Source: Cryoendolithus antarcticus (lineage: Eukaryota; Ascomycota; Dothideomycetes; Cladosporiales; Cladosporiaceae). From it: a stretch of DNA of 64,000 nt. Of this stretch, positions 34,316-44,666 are shown in pieces. The position numbers were made by a program, and so were the translations under genes. The stretch covers positions 124,001-188,000 of the forward strand of contig NAJO01000041.1 in the NCBI GenBank assembly GCA_002077065.1, read 5' to 3'. Position 1 is the first letter of the stretch, and the number at the start of each line of letters is the position of its first letter. The notes under the pieces are model-generated. The model ran no database searches. It had not been told where the DNA came from and saw nothing but the letters and a program-made list of their open reading frames with translations.

Positions 34316-36050
34316 CTACGGGCCATCCATCTTTGGCTTCTTCTTCTCAACGTCCTCCGCACCGTCAGTCTCGGCAAGCCGCTTGAGCCTAGCCTGCGAC
34401 ATCCCGCCGAAATACTCTCCCACCGGCTTTCCTGAGGTGTCCATTGGTGGTACGGACATTGCCTGCGACTGCGCAGTGCATAAGGGATGTCTGAAAATCT
34501 GCGCAGGCGCGGTCTTATTTTTTTGCGGGACACCGAGCACATTCGGTCCCGTTGCACCCCAGAATGCAGGTGGTGTGAACGACATGGAGCTTCCAAGTTG
34601 GCCAAACTGTAGACCAGGCTCGCGACGAGCCCACTGGAAGTCTATAGCGCTGTTCTCCGCGTTCGCTGGGGATGGTTCTTGCGTGTTACCTACCCGGAAG
34701 CCGAAGCTGGCGGCGGAACCGAATTGTGGTAGAGCAGTATCGGGAGGCAGATCGAATACTCCGCCAGCTGCTGTCTTGGTCTTTGCCTTCGCGGCCATGT
34801 TGTCCATGGTCGAGAATGGAGATCCGCTTGAAGCACCGGTCGTCGAAGCGAAGCTCACGCCAAAATCGGACTTCGGCGCTCTCCTCGATGCGGTGGTGGC
34901 TTTGAGGTTTTGCCCAGCGTAGAACATCACATCGCGAGCCAGCTTTGCATTGGCCATGGGAACAGCCTCGTTCTTCTCTTCGCTCATCACATCCTGAAGA
35001 ACCCGAACCACAGCTTTCGCAGCATGTTGTCGGGTCTGCTCGTCGCTGCCGCTACTACAGATACTGCTCGCGACCGTGATTATCAGCCCCGGGCGATCAT
35101 CGCAGCAGTCGAGTAATTGCAACAGTCGCTGACCTGCAGCTGTAGTGAGGTCCTTCATGCCGTACTGTGCGCCGAATCAGTACGGCCAGTGTGCCCAGGA
35201 GAGTGCTTTTACTCACTTTACTTGCGGCAGCGAGCAGCTGTTGGACCGTCTCAATGTTCTGGGCCGCTATGGAGTCTTGCTTTGCATCTGAGCCATGCGC
35301 GGCTTCAGACGTCAAAGCTGGCAGCGGATCGTGCAGCATCCCGACATATAAGCCATACGCGTGGCGCAGAAGGGACTCGATCACATCGGTAGGGTAATCG
35401 AGCTTCAGTGTCTCCTCCGCCTCCCACTTCGATTTCATCCAGTCCGAACTTTGGAAGATACTGTCGTCTCTGTCAGGTCTTCCGTCAGTAGTCCACGGAG
35501 AGTCATACGCACATAGGTTTGTGCGCAGTAAACACTGTCGCGTCGCTCGCCTCCAGTGTAATATCCTTGTACTGGCCATCATCGAACAAACGCTGCAGGA
35601 TCGCCTGAGCCCCAGTACCACGACACTCTCAACAATCCCTTCTGCACCAGTCTGCGCAGGACACGCTCTCCCGAAAGCACTTTTCGCAGTCTCCGCAGTC
35701 ATAGGCGCCGTCGGCATAACAACCCTCGGCGTGCTATCACCCTGAGAGCCAAAGCCCGTGAAGCCACTCTGTGGGCACATCGCCGCCACGCCGAAGACGG
35801 TCGCGTTCTGGTCACTCGCCGTTACGCTGGGCATCTTGAACAGCGCCTTGAGTGTCGATGCGACACCGGGAGGTAGTCTGACCACCGGTCGAGAAGCGTT
35901 TGGCGTGCTCTCTTCGATTAACGCTTCGCGTGACTGACGAAAGGAGGACGAGGACTCAATGCGTAGGGTATTTAGCTTGATGAATAAGGTGTTTTTGCGA
36001 TCGAGCGGTATCTGGTCGTGTGTGTGGCGCCTGCAATGCGCTGTGCTCAT
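34316..36050 (-). CDS. BTB/POZ domain protein, 5' exon structure unresolved
   Basis: Three downstream exons are well supported: one ending at 35513, then 35469-35217 and 35164-34316 (TAG). Splicing gives a BTB core: QAILQRLFDDGQYKDITLEA, TVFTAHKP, then the acidic LKLDYPTDVIESLLRHAYGL and LLAAASKYGMKDLTTAAGQR, which matches the usual BTB pattern of a displayed chain, His-Lys pair and helical end. The C-terminal half is disordered with Phe-Gly rich patches (FGVSFAST, FGSAASFGFRVG) and ends in KKKPKMDGP. Upstream, an open frame from ATG 36048-36050 (or ATG 35832-35834) is in another frame and meets stops before the BTB exon. An unseen intron or a frameshift lies near 35600-35750. Fungal BTB proteins of this type often act as substrate adaptors for cullin-3. 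Confidence 0.65.
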
Positions 36051-36464
36051 GATATGGATGTGTGTTCAAGAAGTCTTGGAACAGTGGTGATGCTGCTGTG
36101 CGCCATGTTTGTTGAGATGTGAGCGCATCAAAGTGAGAAGCGAAGGTGCGCGTGTGTGCAGAGAGGAGGAAGGAGCAGGTGGACTGCAGTTTGGAAGTTG
36201 CAGACCTGCCTGTACGCGACACACTTACTTGCGAAGGCCTCTCCACGCCTCTCCACGCCTCTGCGGTCCTCCCTGTGCTACTGTCCACGAGCCGCCAGGA
36301 TGGAAGTACTTCTGCCACCTACTTGAGGGGCCATCGCCGTTTGATACTGTCTAATTTGGGCTCTCGTAGATCTCTGCGCGAAGGAAGCGCCAAGATCTTC
36401 AGAACGCGTGATGGCACATGTCGAATGAGGTCAACGTCTGGTACCAGATGGCGTTGATACTAAA
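36051..36464. other. Intergenic with a short direct repeat
   Basis: 414 bp upstream of the BTB gene. It contains two tandem copies of CTCCACGCCT at 36241-36260. No gene was seen. Confidence 0.5.
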
Positions 36465-37943
36465 TCAGCTGCCCCCAGCTCCCATAGCAGCCTCCCTCAA
36501 CGCCATCTCATCACCCCTCAACTTCGCGAAATACGCCTTGATATCCTCCGCCCCAACAGCCTGCCCACTCTCCGCAAACGGCTTCAAGAAATCCTTCACC
36601 TTATCCCTCACATGATTGTAAGCCATCACGCCCTCAATCGCCTTGACACGATCCATCCCCGACAACGCGGCCTCACCCCGCTCGAGGATCGAGCCGGAGT
36701 TCACGCTTCGGCCGGCGGCGCTCTGGTGATCGGATTCGGAGACTGGGGGTTCGTAGGAGTCTTCTTCTTCGAGGAGGTGGGGAAGAGCGGCGAGACGGGG
36801 GAAGCAGGTGCTACAGCGGCAGAGGTGGGCGCGGAAGTCATCTTTCACGAATAGACTGAGCTGGCCGGTTGGTGCTTGCGGTAATGAGGCATGGCGTGGC
36901 GAAGTGCCGTTCACTGGCTCGCTGGATGCTGTTGTCGACGGGAGTACCACAGAAGACTCTGCGCCTGATCGCGATCTCTTAGCATCGGCTTGATTGTCCA
37001 GCTCATCTTCGGCTTTGCGCTTCTTGATGTCCGGGGTGCTTCCGTTAGCATGTGCGGGCACAGCAATTTCCGCCACTTTTGCGTTCGCGTAAGCCGGGAG
37101 CGCTTGCAAGAAACCCTCTGTACCTGCGTACTGCTTGATCCATGGCTGCGTTCCCACACACTTATAGCAGATCATGTGGTCGAAATCATCTTCGGCGGGG
37201 AAACCATCCGGCAAAGGTAGTTCCTCATGGTGGTGTACATCTCCTGCTTCTGCATGCGGTGGCTCACCGCTGGCAGCCTCCTCGTTCGTCCCTGTGCCGT
37301 TCGTAGCCTCCTCAATCGCTGCCTCATCCTCCTCCCTGACAGGCTCGAGCACACCATTTGCAGACTCCGCCGGCTTCACGTGCTGCTGCCTGGGCAACCC
37401 CATCAAGCACTCCGGGTGCCACCAATCCTCGCCACATCCTCCACCCTCCTCCGTCGCAAGGCCAAGACACTGGAACATCGTCCCCTTCTCCTTCTCGGGG
37501 TCATACTCGTCCCCACACGCACAGAACTTTCCCTGATAGTTCTGATTGTACGTATTGCCCGACCTTGCCTCCTCCCGGACTACCCCGCCCTTCCGGCCAG
37601 TCTCAGTATCTACGCGCAGGCTACAGCTCGTCCCACTGTTGGCCATGCGCGTAGTCCCACAGTCGCACACGAAGTCGCGCTTCGTGAAGAGCTCGACAAG
37701 GTTGTGCTCGCCATGGCAGCTGATGCTACAGCTATAGCAGACACCTGCTGGGGTGAACCGTTGATGTATCGATGCGGGTGGCGGTGAGCAAGTCAGGCAG
37801 GCGAAGACAGACTGTCGGAGTGGGCCGAGAGGTTTGGTGCAGGTGTCGAATTGGTAGGGGAGGGCTTCGCGGGCGTCGGCTTCGAGGCGGAGTTGCGAGG
37901 TGATGTAGTCGGACGCTGTTTGGGAAGGCTCGGAGGGCTCCAT
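36465..37943 (-). CDS. UBR7/Mlo2-like protein with UBR zinc finger and PHD finger
   Basis: 492 aa from ATG 37941-37943. The frame is open further upstream, but only by running through the promoter it shares with MCM2, so this ATG (MEPSEPSQTASDYITSQ) is preferred. The UBR box spans about 45-110 with dense Cys/His: VFACLTC, GVCYSCSISCHGEH, DFVCDCGTTRM. A PHD-type finger follows at about 140-235: FCACGDEY, MFQCLG, DWWHPECLMG, and DHMICYKCV separated by an acidic insert. The C-terminus has HLCRCSTCFPRL and a helical end. S. pombe Mlo2 and human UBR7 share this plan and act in the nucleus as chromatin or ubiquitin-linked factors. The E3 activity is inferred from family. Confidence 0.87.
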   Translation of the reverse strand: MEPSEPSQTASDYITSQLRLEADAREALPYQFDTCTKPLGPLRQSVFACLTCSPPPASIHQRFTPAGVCYSCSISCHGEHNLVELFTKRDFVCDCGTTRMANSGTSCSLRVDTETGRKGGVVREEARSGNTYNQNYQGKFCACGDEYDPEKEKGTMFQCLGLATEEGGGCGEDWWHPECLMGLPRQQHVKPAESANGVLEPVREEDEAAIEEATNGTGTNEEAASGEPPHAEAGDVHHHEELPLPDGFPAEDDFDHMICYKCVGTQPWIKQYAGTEGFLQALPAYANAKVAEIAVPAHANGSTPDIKKRKAEDELDNQADAKRSRSGAESSVVLPSTTASSEPVNGTSPRHASLPQAPTGQLSLFVKDDFRAHLCRCSTCFPRLAALPHLLEEEDSYEPPVSESDHQSAAGRSVNSGSILERGEAALSGMDRVKAIEGVMAYNHVRDKVKDFLKPFAESGQAVGAEDIKAYFAKLRGDEMALREAAMGAGGS

Positions 37944-38199
37944 GGTGGCGGTGAGATAATGGAGAGGTGATACTAGGCAGCTCAGTGTCATTGAGTGAGC
38001 TTCTAGGTGCCAAACGCGTGATTCCGAGAAGCGTGTCACGTTCGCGTGCCACTTTACGCGTCCTCCGGTTTGGATGTGAACTTCCACCCCTCCTGTCATC
38101 TCTACGTCGAGATAGACCTCGCACGTGCAAGCATACAGGACTGTAGTCGGATTGAGATACTCTTGGTCGGAACCCAATTGCTCACAATTCGACGACGAG
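37944..38199. promoter_or_regulatory. 256 bp bidirectional promoter of UBR7-like gene and MCM2
   Basis: The two start codons are only 256 bp apart on opposite strands. The region holds two ACGCGT-like sequences: GTGCCAAACGCGTGATTC near 38008-38025 and TTTACGCGTCC near 38053-38063. ACGCGT is the MluI cell-cycle box bound by MBF in yeasts at G1/S genes, which fits MCM2. Binding in this species is not shown. Confidence 0.5.
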
Positions 38200-40932
38200 A
38201 TGTCCGCCCCTAACCGCAGCCGAACCCAACCTGGAGGGCGCAAACGCACAAGAGACGTCGATAGCGATGCGCCCACACCCTCCAATGCGCCGCCATCCAG
38301 TCGTACGTTGACATGATGGCTGCAGTGCGGCGATTCGCTAATGTGAATGCACAGCTCCCGCATCGTCCCCACCAGTCTTCCCACAGCAAGACGAGCTCGA
38401 CGACGGCGACGATGACATCCTCGACCCAGAGGAGGAAGTCGCACTCGACATCGACGATGCCGATGAGATGGCCGAGGACGACGCAGGCATCGATTTGTTC
38501 GGCGACAACTTTGAGAACGACTACAACCGCCGTGAAGACGACCGATACGCTGGACGAGACATTGACGACGATGGCGACTACGACCAAATGGACCTGGCGC
38601 AGCGCCGGCAACTGGAAGCACGGCTCAATCGACGGGATCGAGAAGTTGCGCGAGAGGCACGGATGCCCAGAGCTTTTCTGCAAGACGAGGAGGAAGATGT
38701 CATGGATTTGACTCGCCAGCCACGGCGCAGACGGCATCGCTATGACGAGGATCAGGACGATATGGATGTTGCCGAGGACATTATGAACGAGGAGCTTACG
38801 CTGGATGCACTTATGGATGTCAAGGCTGCTTCGGTCGTGGAGTGGCTAGCTCAGCCAGCAGTCTCGCGGACGGTTGCACGAGAGTTCAAGAACTTCCTCA
38901 CAGAGTACACGGACGAGAAGGGGACCTCAGTCTATGGTGTGCGAATCCGAACGCTCGGTGAGGTCAACGCCGAATCTTTGGAGGTCTCCTGGATGCATCT
39001 GTCAGACTCAAAACCGGTGCTCGCCTTGTTCTGCGCTCAAGTGCCATCATCTGTTCTGCCGATCTTCGACGCCGTGGCGCTGGACGTCACTCTCTACCAC
39101 TACCCGGATTACGAGCGCATTCACTCGGAATTGCATGTGCGGATGACGGATCTGCCCATCTCACTCACCCTGCGACAGCTCCGGCAGAACCACTTGAACT
39201 CACTCCTGCGAGTGTCTGGTGTCGTTACCCGGAGGACCGGAGTGTTCCCACAGCTGAAGTACATCAAATTCGACTGTACGAAGTGTGGCATCACGCTCGG
39301 CCCATTCCCTCAGGACAGCAATGCAGAGGTGAAGTTGTCATTCTGCCAGAATTGTCAATCTCGAGGGCCGTTCACGCTCAACAGTGAGAAAACAGTGTAC
39401 CGCAACTATCAAAAGCTCACTCTTCAGGAGTCGCCTGGCACAGTTCCGGCCGGTCGCCTGCCGAGACACCGCGAAGTCATCCTGCTGTGGGATCTCATTG
39501 ACTCTGCTCGGCCAGGCGAGGAAGTTGAGATCACTGGCATCTACCGCAACAGCTACGACGCCCAGCTGAACAATAAGAACGGCTTCCCAGTCTTCGCCAC
39601 AGTCCTCGAAGCAAACCACGTTGTCAAGAGCCACGACCAGCTCGCCGGCTTCAGACTGACCGAAGAAGATGAGCGACAGATCCGCGCGCTTAGCAGAGAT
39701 CCAGACATCATCGAGAAGATCGTGCAATCCATCGCTCCTTCAATCTACGGCCACGACGACATCAAGACCGCAGTCGCTCTGTCGCTCTTCGGCGGCGTCT
39801 CCAAAGAAGCACAAGGCAAACACTCCATCCGCGGCGACATCAACCTTCTCCTCCTTGGCGACCCAGGAACAGCTAAATCCCAAGTCCTGAAGTACATCGA
39901 GCACACCGCCCACCGCGCAGTCTTCGCAACAGGTCAAGGTGCCTCAGCAGTCGGTCTCACAGCCTCTGTGCGTCGCGACCCGCTGACCGCAGAGTGGACG
40001 CTCGAAGGCGGCGCGCTCGTGCTGGCGGATAAAGGTACCTGCTTGATCGATGAGTTCGACAAGATGAACGACCAAGATCGCACGTCGATCCACGAAGCTA
40101 TGGAGCAGCAGACCATTTCCATCTCCAAAGCCGGCATTGTCACAACGCTACAAGCTCGCTGTGCTGTCATCGCCGCTGCCAATCCGATAGGCGGACGCTA
40201 TAACGCCACAGTACCGTTCAGCCAGAACGTCGAGCTCACCGAGCCAATCCTCTCACGTTTCGACATCTTGTGCGTCGTACGCGATACCGTCGATCCGGTC
40301 GAAGACGAGCGCCTCGCGAAATTCGTCGTAAACAGTCACGGCCGCGCACACCCCGTGTACTCTTCCGCACTGGGCTCGCAGACGCAAGCCACTGCTGTGG
40401 GAGAAGAGGAGGACAGTATGCACGTGGACATGCCTACTGATGGACCTTCAGCGGCGCCATACAGCGGCATCTCGCAGGAGCTGCTGCGGAAGTATATCCT
40501 CTATGCCCGCGAGCGTTGCCGGCCAAAACTGTACCAGATCGATCAGGACAAAATTGCGCGTCTCTTCGCGGACATGCGACGGGAGTCGTTAGCCACTGGC
40601 GCGTACCCCATCACCGTAAGCCATTCCCTCCTTTCTTCTCCCTCATCTTCCCTTTACTGACCCTCACCCTCCAGGTCCGCCATCTCGAGTCCATCCTCCG
40701 AATCAGCGAATCCTTCGCCAAGATGCGACTGTCCGAATACTGCAATGCGGCAGACATGGATCGCGCGATCGCAGTAGCCGTCGATAGCTTTGTGGGCAGC
40801 CAGAAAGTCAGCTGCAAGAAAGCGCTCGCCAGGGCGTTTGCGAAGTATACGCTCAATCGACCCGGGCGCCCGTCTGTGGCACGAAGGGCTGGAGGACGGG
40901 CAAATGGGCAGGGCGTTGCTGTGGGTGCGTGA
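38200..40932 (+). CDS. mcm2: DNA replication licensing factor MCM2
   Basis: Three exons (38200-38302, 38355-40615, 40675-40932) give 873 aa. The N-terminal tail is acidic (ILDPEEEVALDIDDADEMAE), as in Mcm2 proteins that bind histones. A zinc finger lies near 342-370 (CTKCG ... FCQNC). The AAA+ core has Walker A GDPGTAKSQVLKY near 536, Walker B CLIDEFDKMND, sensor AAANPIGGRYN and the arginine finger SRFDILCVVRD. LLRKYILYARERCRPKL and the C-terminal winged-helix region AYPITVRHLESILRISESFA complete it. As part of the MCM2-7 hexamer it is the replicative helicase at origins and forks. Intron 2 sits in the conserved PIT-VRHLE segment and splices cleanly. Confidence 0.96.
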
Positions 40933-41093
40933 AGGAAAGGAAGGCTGCACTCGCATGATCATGAACGGTGGACGGCATGGAGAAGTAGCACATGTATAAT
41001 TTGGCGCGGTCATCGAGGGTTCAATGCATACACGGTATTCACGGTGTCTGCTGAACTTCATACCAGATTGCGCTGTTGACTGCTACACACGCT

Positions 41094-44000
41094 CTAGTCG
41101 ATCATGATAGCGCTCTCCATGTTACTTCCCTCTCTTTGTATCGGCGTCAGAAGTCCATGCGCCTCCGTCGCTCCATCTAATGTGCCTCTCGATGGCGTTG
41201 TGGACGCAGACTTCGCTTCCCACATCGCACAAGGCGTGCCTGTATCATTGGCATCGACTGGCGTCGAAGTCGGCCGGCTGCTCGTTCCTGATACCGTGCT
41301 CGCCGCCTCGATCGTGAGAAGACGACGTCGGATGGCCCTGAAGCCGCCAGCTCTGACCTCGTCCATCTCGAGGCTGATGGCTTGCAGTTGCTCTGGGCTG
41401 GGTTGGACGTTGACAGACTGCATCCCCCGTCCACTTCTCTCCTGTTCATCCTTAGGCCGTGCATCCCACGACTTCCGCAGTTCCAGGCCGAGGGCAAAAG
41501 CCACCCATCTGTCGACGCTATTCCCCACAATCTTCATCTGCTGCCCTGGAGATCCAATGATCACCTCATGCGCTCGAAATCCTTGCGCAATCCTCACTTC
41601 TTGGACAGTGAGCGCACGCGGCTGCTCCCAGTGCAACGAGATACCATTCTTACCATCCTGCAATGCAAGCTTCGTCATCAAGCTAGGGAACAGATCGTTA
41701 GGGGAGACGCGTTGATAGCTCTTCCCATCCGGCCTGCCGCGGATGGAATTTGGATCGTAGCTCTTGACCCACTCATAAGCTGAGCCGGAGGTGATAAGAC
41801 CTCGGTGAACTGCCCTTTGCAGGCTCATTTCGTAAGGTCGAATCGGAACTTGAGCTAGCAAGTCCCGACTCATTGCATTTTCTTCTGTTGTCGTTCGATG
41901 GTCTGGGAAAGCGGGACACAGGCCGACTGTCGCATCGCCAATGTTAGGGAGGTCAGCGGTGGCTGCAGTAGTAGAGACGTGGGCAAACGGCGTCCAGTCG
42001 TCCCGACGCACACCGATTATCTCGCCGTTGCTCGCTCTGCCTAGCCCCTTCTTTTGGACCTGCTTCGCATGGGCATGAGTATGCGGCGGCGCCTCAAGTG
42101 GTGGCAACCCAGGTGCGGAGGCTATGATAAAGACTCGCGACCGTTGCTGTGAGCTGCCATAGCTCCAGGCGTCCATTAGAAACTGTTGTGTCTGGTATCC
42201 CAGGGCTACCAATGCTGCGATAATCTGCGTGAAAACGTTCTGATCCTTTGCAAAGTGGAGCGTGTTCGTCATGGACACAACGTTCTCGAGAACGAGGTAT
42301 CGCGGACTGTAGAAGTCGACATAGGAGACTACGGATGCTACGAGCGACGACATGTGTGACGCCTTTTGGCTCTGTTTGTCCGGTTGCATGCGCGAGAACC
42401 CAGGACACGGACTGCCGGCTGAGATGAGATCAACCTCGCCAATCGTCGCGATTCCAGCCTTAGTCGAGCCCTTCAGCGCTTGTGCGAGGTAGTCGTTGAC
42501 TGAACCAAGAAAGTAGGAGACAGTTGCAGGATCGTCCACATTCGCTCTATAGCTGTGTAGTGCATGCTCCGCCCAGTCAAGGGCATACTTGAACTCCACG
42601 GCACCGCACTCCTCAAGTCCTCGATCGAAATTGCCACCACCGCAGAACATCCCGAGGCCACGCATCGGAGCTATGGAAGGCATATGGGTACCAGGTACGA
42701 CTTTCGTAGCCTCGTCAATGATGTAGTAGTGATCTCCACCACCATCCCGATCATATGGGAACTTTACCGCGCTTCGGCTGCGATATTTCGCGACATTGCA
42801 CTTTCGATCGATCGCGGTAGGGCTGACCGCGCAGATATTGCCCGTCTCTATCAATTCGTTCGGTCGAGCTGCGTGCCCAAGGGCACATTGTAGCGACTCA
42901 AGACAGATCTTACGCTCGACCCTGTCAAACGCAGTTACTCGAGCCGGAACGAGTATGTTGTCGTCATTAATACCCTCGCGGAACAGAACGTAGTCGCCGA
43001 TGCTGTAGGTTGCACAGCATTCTTCCCAATGAGCTGTCTCGTTATCCAAATGACATTCGCAGGTGAAGTCCGATGATCGCAGCGTTACGAAATCTTCATG
43101 CACACTGCGGTACTTTTGCCTGACAAAGAATTCTGTATGCGACACGCTATTCGGGTCAGTCACAAACCACTTGACGTTCAGTCTGCGGATAGCTTGATCC
43201 ACCGGTTCTGCGTCTTGGCCGCAGCGGCAATTGTCAGAGATGAATAGCTCGTTCTGGTACGGGTAGTATGCCGACTCATCCAGAGTGGTGTGCGAAGAAT
43301 GGTACAGCCAGATCACGTCCATATATTTGCCACGCACGTCCTGCACGTAGACAAACCATGTGTCCAAGCCGCGCCAAGGTGTGCCTGGGTCTCGTGGAAT
43401 CTCTACGACGTCTCCTGGTCGTATGTCCAACGGATGCGTGACTGTGGCTATCTCTTTGAAATGGGGTATCATTGTCGGACTGGAAGTAAGCGGCGTCAAG
43501 GCCATGCTTCGCTTTCGAGATGCCATCCGGCGAAGTAGACTGTCCGAGGTAACTGTTGGCTTCAAGTGTGTACCAAAGTACATATGTTTGAACATGTGAT
43601 GCACAACGTATGTGACTACTGTCCTGAGCTCATGATTCACCTGCTTCGGGATTGCTCCCAGATCGGCCGGGTTGACTTCTCTCCAGATTTGTACTGGCAC
43701 CAGTCCCAGGCTGTGACATTCCTTGTTCAGATAGTCGAAGTTTGCGGCAACGGTGGAGCGGAAGTCTTTCAGCTTGCACTGTGCATGCCAAGCGGGGAAC
43801 TCGGGTAAAGATCCATACGTCGCCTGTAGCCACTTGAAGAAGCGTGAGCGGAAGTCTGCAAGCGTAACAAGCTCGCACCCGTGCTGCTCCAGGTACTCGA
43901 GGAAGAAGGCGGTAAAAGTAGCGAGCCAATTGAAGGGGTCGTAGTAGCGTCTATACTCATCCGCAGGCTCGCCCAATCGATACCAGACGTCAGCTCTGTG

Positions 44001-44666
44001 ACCTCTGAAGCTCTGTATGCAAGCCCGCTTGCGCGTGTCAAATCGTACATTTTCGTCGTAGTCAATCGTAAGGATGCCGAAGGGCACGCCTTGAACAAAG
44101 TGCTTTTGATCGCCGACCGAGCAAACGCCGTTGAACAGTAGCTTATCGATACCAAGCACCTGTAAGCGGCTCAGAGCACACATATCATGATGCAGTCGGA
44201 CGTCTGGTGGGCGATATATAGTGAAGCCGCTGAGCTCAATGTAGTTGAACTCCTCCGGCTGTTCAAGTCCCTGCGGGCATGAGAGCAAATCATCCAGCGC
44301 ATCCGCTTCAGACGACTGTTGGACATCTTTAGGCGCTTCCCATCCGGAGAACCAAGATGAAGGCTGTGCTGGCGGATATGTGCGCACAATGGCTCGATCA
44401 GGCGGAGCATCGTCAACAGCTTGACTCTCGCAACTCGAATTATGTGCTGGCGCTGGCGCTGGCGCTGGCGATGCAGAGTCGTCGTCACTGTCCAGGTCGA
44501 TCACAATGGAGCGTTGTGGGCGCACAACACCAGTCGGCCGTTCGAGAGGCCCGACACCATCTCCACGAGTGATCTTTCTTCTCTTCCACGGTCGATCCTC
44601 TACCTCTTGTGATATCGCCGCTTCAGCAGCCTTCGCGCTCTGTCGACGCTGGCGTGTAGGCGGCAT
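41094..44666 (-). CDS. dim-2: DNA (cytosine-5) methyltransferase, DIM-2 type
   Basis: A single intronless frame of 1190 aa from ATG 44664-44666 (upstream codons in the open frame lack an ATG). The basic N-terminus has a KRRK nuclear signal. A replication-foci/BAH-like region occupies about 120-640, with a BAH domain starting near RPGDVVEIPRDPGT. The C5-methyltransferase domain starts near 668 with motif I FCGGGNFDRGLEECG. Motif IV is AGSPCPGFS with the catalytic Cys at 754. Motif VI is LVLENVVSM, motif VIII SYGSSQQRSRVF, and motif X GNSVDRWVAFALG. GSPCPGFSRM and the domain order match Neurospora DIM-2, the maintenance/de novo enzyme that methylates RIP-mutated DNA. All motifs are intact, so it should be active. 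A hexanucleotide repeat near its 5' end encodes Pro-Ala pairs. Confidence 0.93.
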   Translation of the reverse strand: MPPTRQRRQSAKAAEAAISQEVEDRPWKRRKITRGDGVGPLERPTGVVRPQRSIVIDLDSDDDSASPAPAPAPAHNSSCESQAVDDAPPDRAIVRTYPPAQPSSWFSGWEAPKDVQQSSEADALDDLLSCPQGLEQPEEFNYIELSGFTIYRPPDVRLHHDMCALSRLQVLGIDKLLFNGVCSVGDQKHFVQGVPFGILTIDYDENVRFDTRKRACIQSFRGHRADVWYRLGEPADEYRRYYDPFNWLATFTAFFLEYLEQHGCELVTLADFRSRFFKWLQATYGSLPEFPAWHAQCKLKDFRSTVAANFDYLNKECHSLGLVPVQIWREVNPADLGAIPKQVNHELRTVVTYVVHHMFKHMYFGTHLKPTVTSDSLLRRMASRKRSMALTPLTSSPTMIPHFKEIATVTHPLDIRPGDVVEIPRDPGTPWRGLDTWFVYVQDVRGKYMDVIWLYHSSHTTLDESAYYPYQNELFISDNCRCGQDAEPVDQAIRRLNVKWFVTDPNSVSHTEFFVRQKYRSVHEDFVTLRSSDFTCECHLDNETAHWEECCATYSIGDYVLFREGINDDNILVPARVTAFDRVERKICLESLQCALGHAARPNELIETGNICAVSPTAIDRKCNVAKYRSRSAVKFPYDRDGGGDHYYIIDEATKVVPGTHMPSIAPMRGLGMFCGGGNFDRGLEECGAVEFKYALDWAEHALHSYRANVDDPATVSYFLGSVNDYLAQALKGSTKAGIATIGEVDLISAGSPCPGFSRMQPDKQSQKASHMSSLVASVVSYVDFYSPRYLVLENVVSMTNTLHFAKDQNVFTQIIAALVALGYQTQQFLMDAWSYGSSQQRSRVFIIASAPGLPPLEAPPHTHAHAKQVQKKGLGRASNGEIIGVRRDDWTPFAHVSTTAATADLPNIGDATVGLCPAFPDHRTTTEENAMSRDLLAQVPIRPYEMSLQRAVHRGLITSGSAYEWVKSYDPNSIRGRPDGKSYQRVSPNDLFPSLMTKLALQDGKNGISLHWEQPRALTVQEVRIAQGFRAHEVIIGSPGQQMKIVGNSVDRWVAFALGLELRKSWDARPKDEQERSGRGMQSVNVQPSPEQLQAISLEMDEVRAGGFRAIRRRLLTIEAASTVSGTSSRPTSTPVDANDTGTPCAMWEAKSASTTPSRGTLDGATEAHGLLTPIQREGSNMESAIMID
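44446..44469. repeat. (GCTGGC)4 hexanucleotide repeat inside the DIM-2 gene
   Basis: Four perfect tandem units. On the coding (minus) strand they encode alternating Pro and Ala between an acidic stretch and the BAH-containing region. Such repeats often vary in length between strains. Confidence 0.8.

Noticed and set aside
37944..38621. N-terminal extension of the UBR7-like frame by 226 residues
   Set aside because: It starts at a non-ATG codon, overlaps the MCM2 gene on the other strand, and reads as Arg/Ser/Val-rich shadow sequence. The ATG at 37941-37943 begins the family-like protein.
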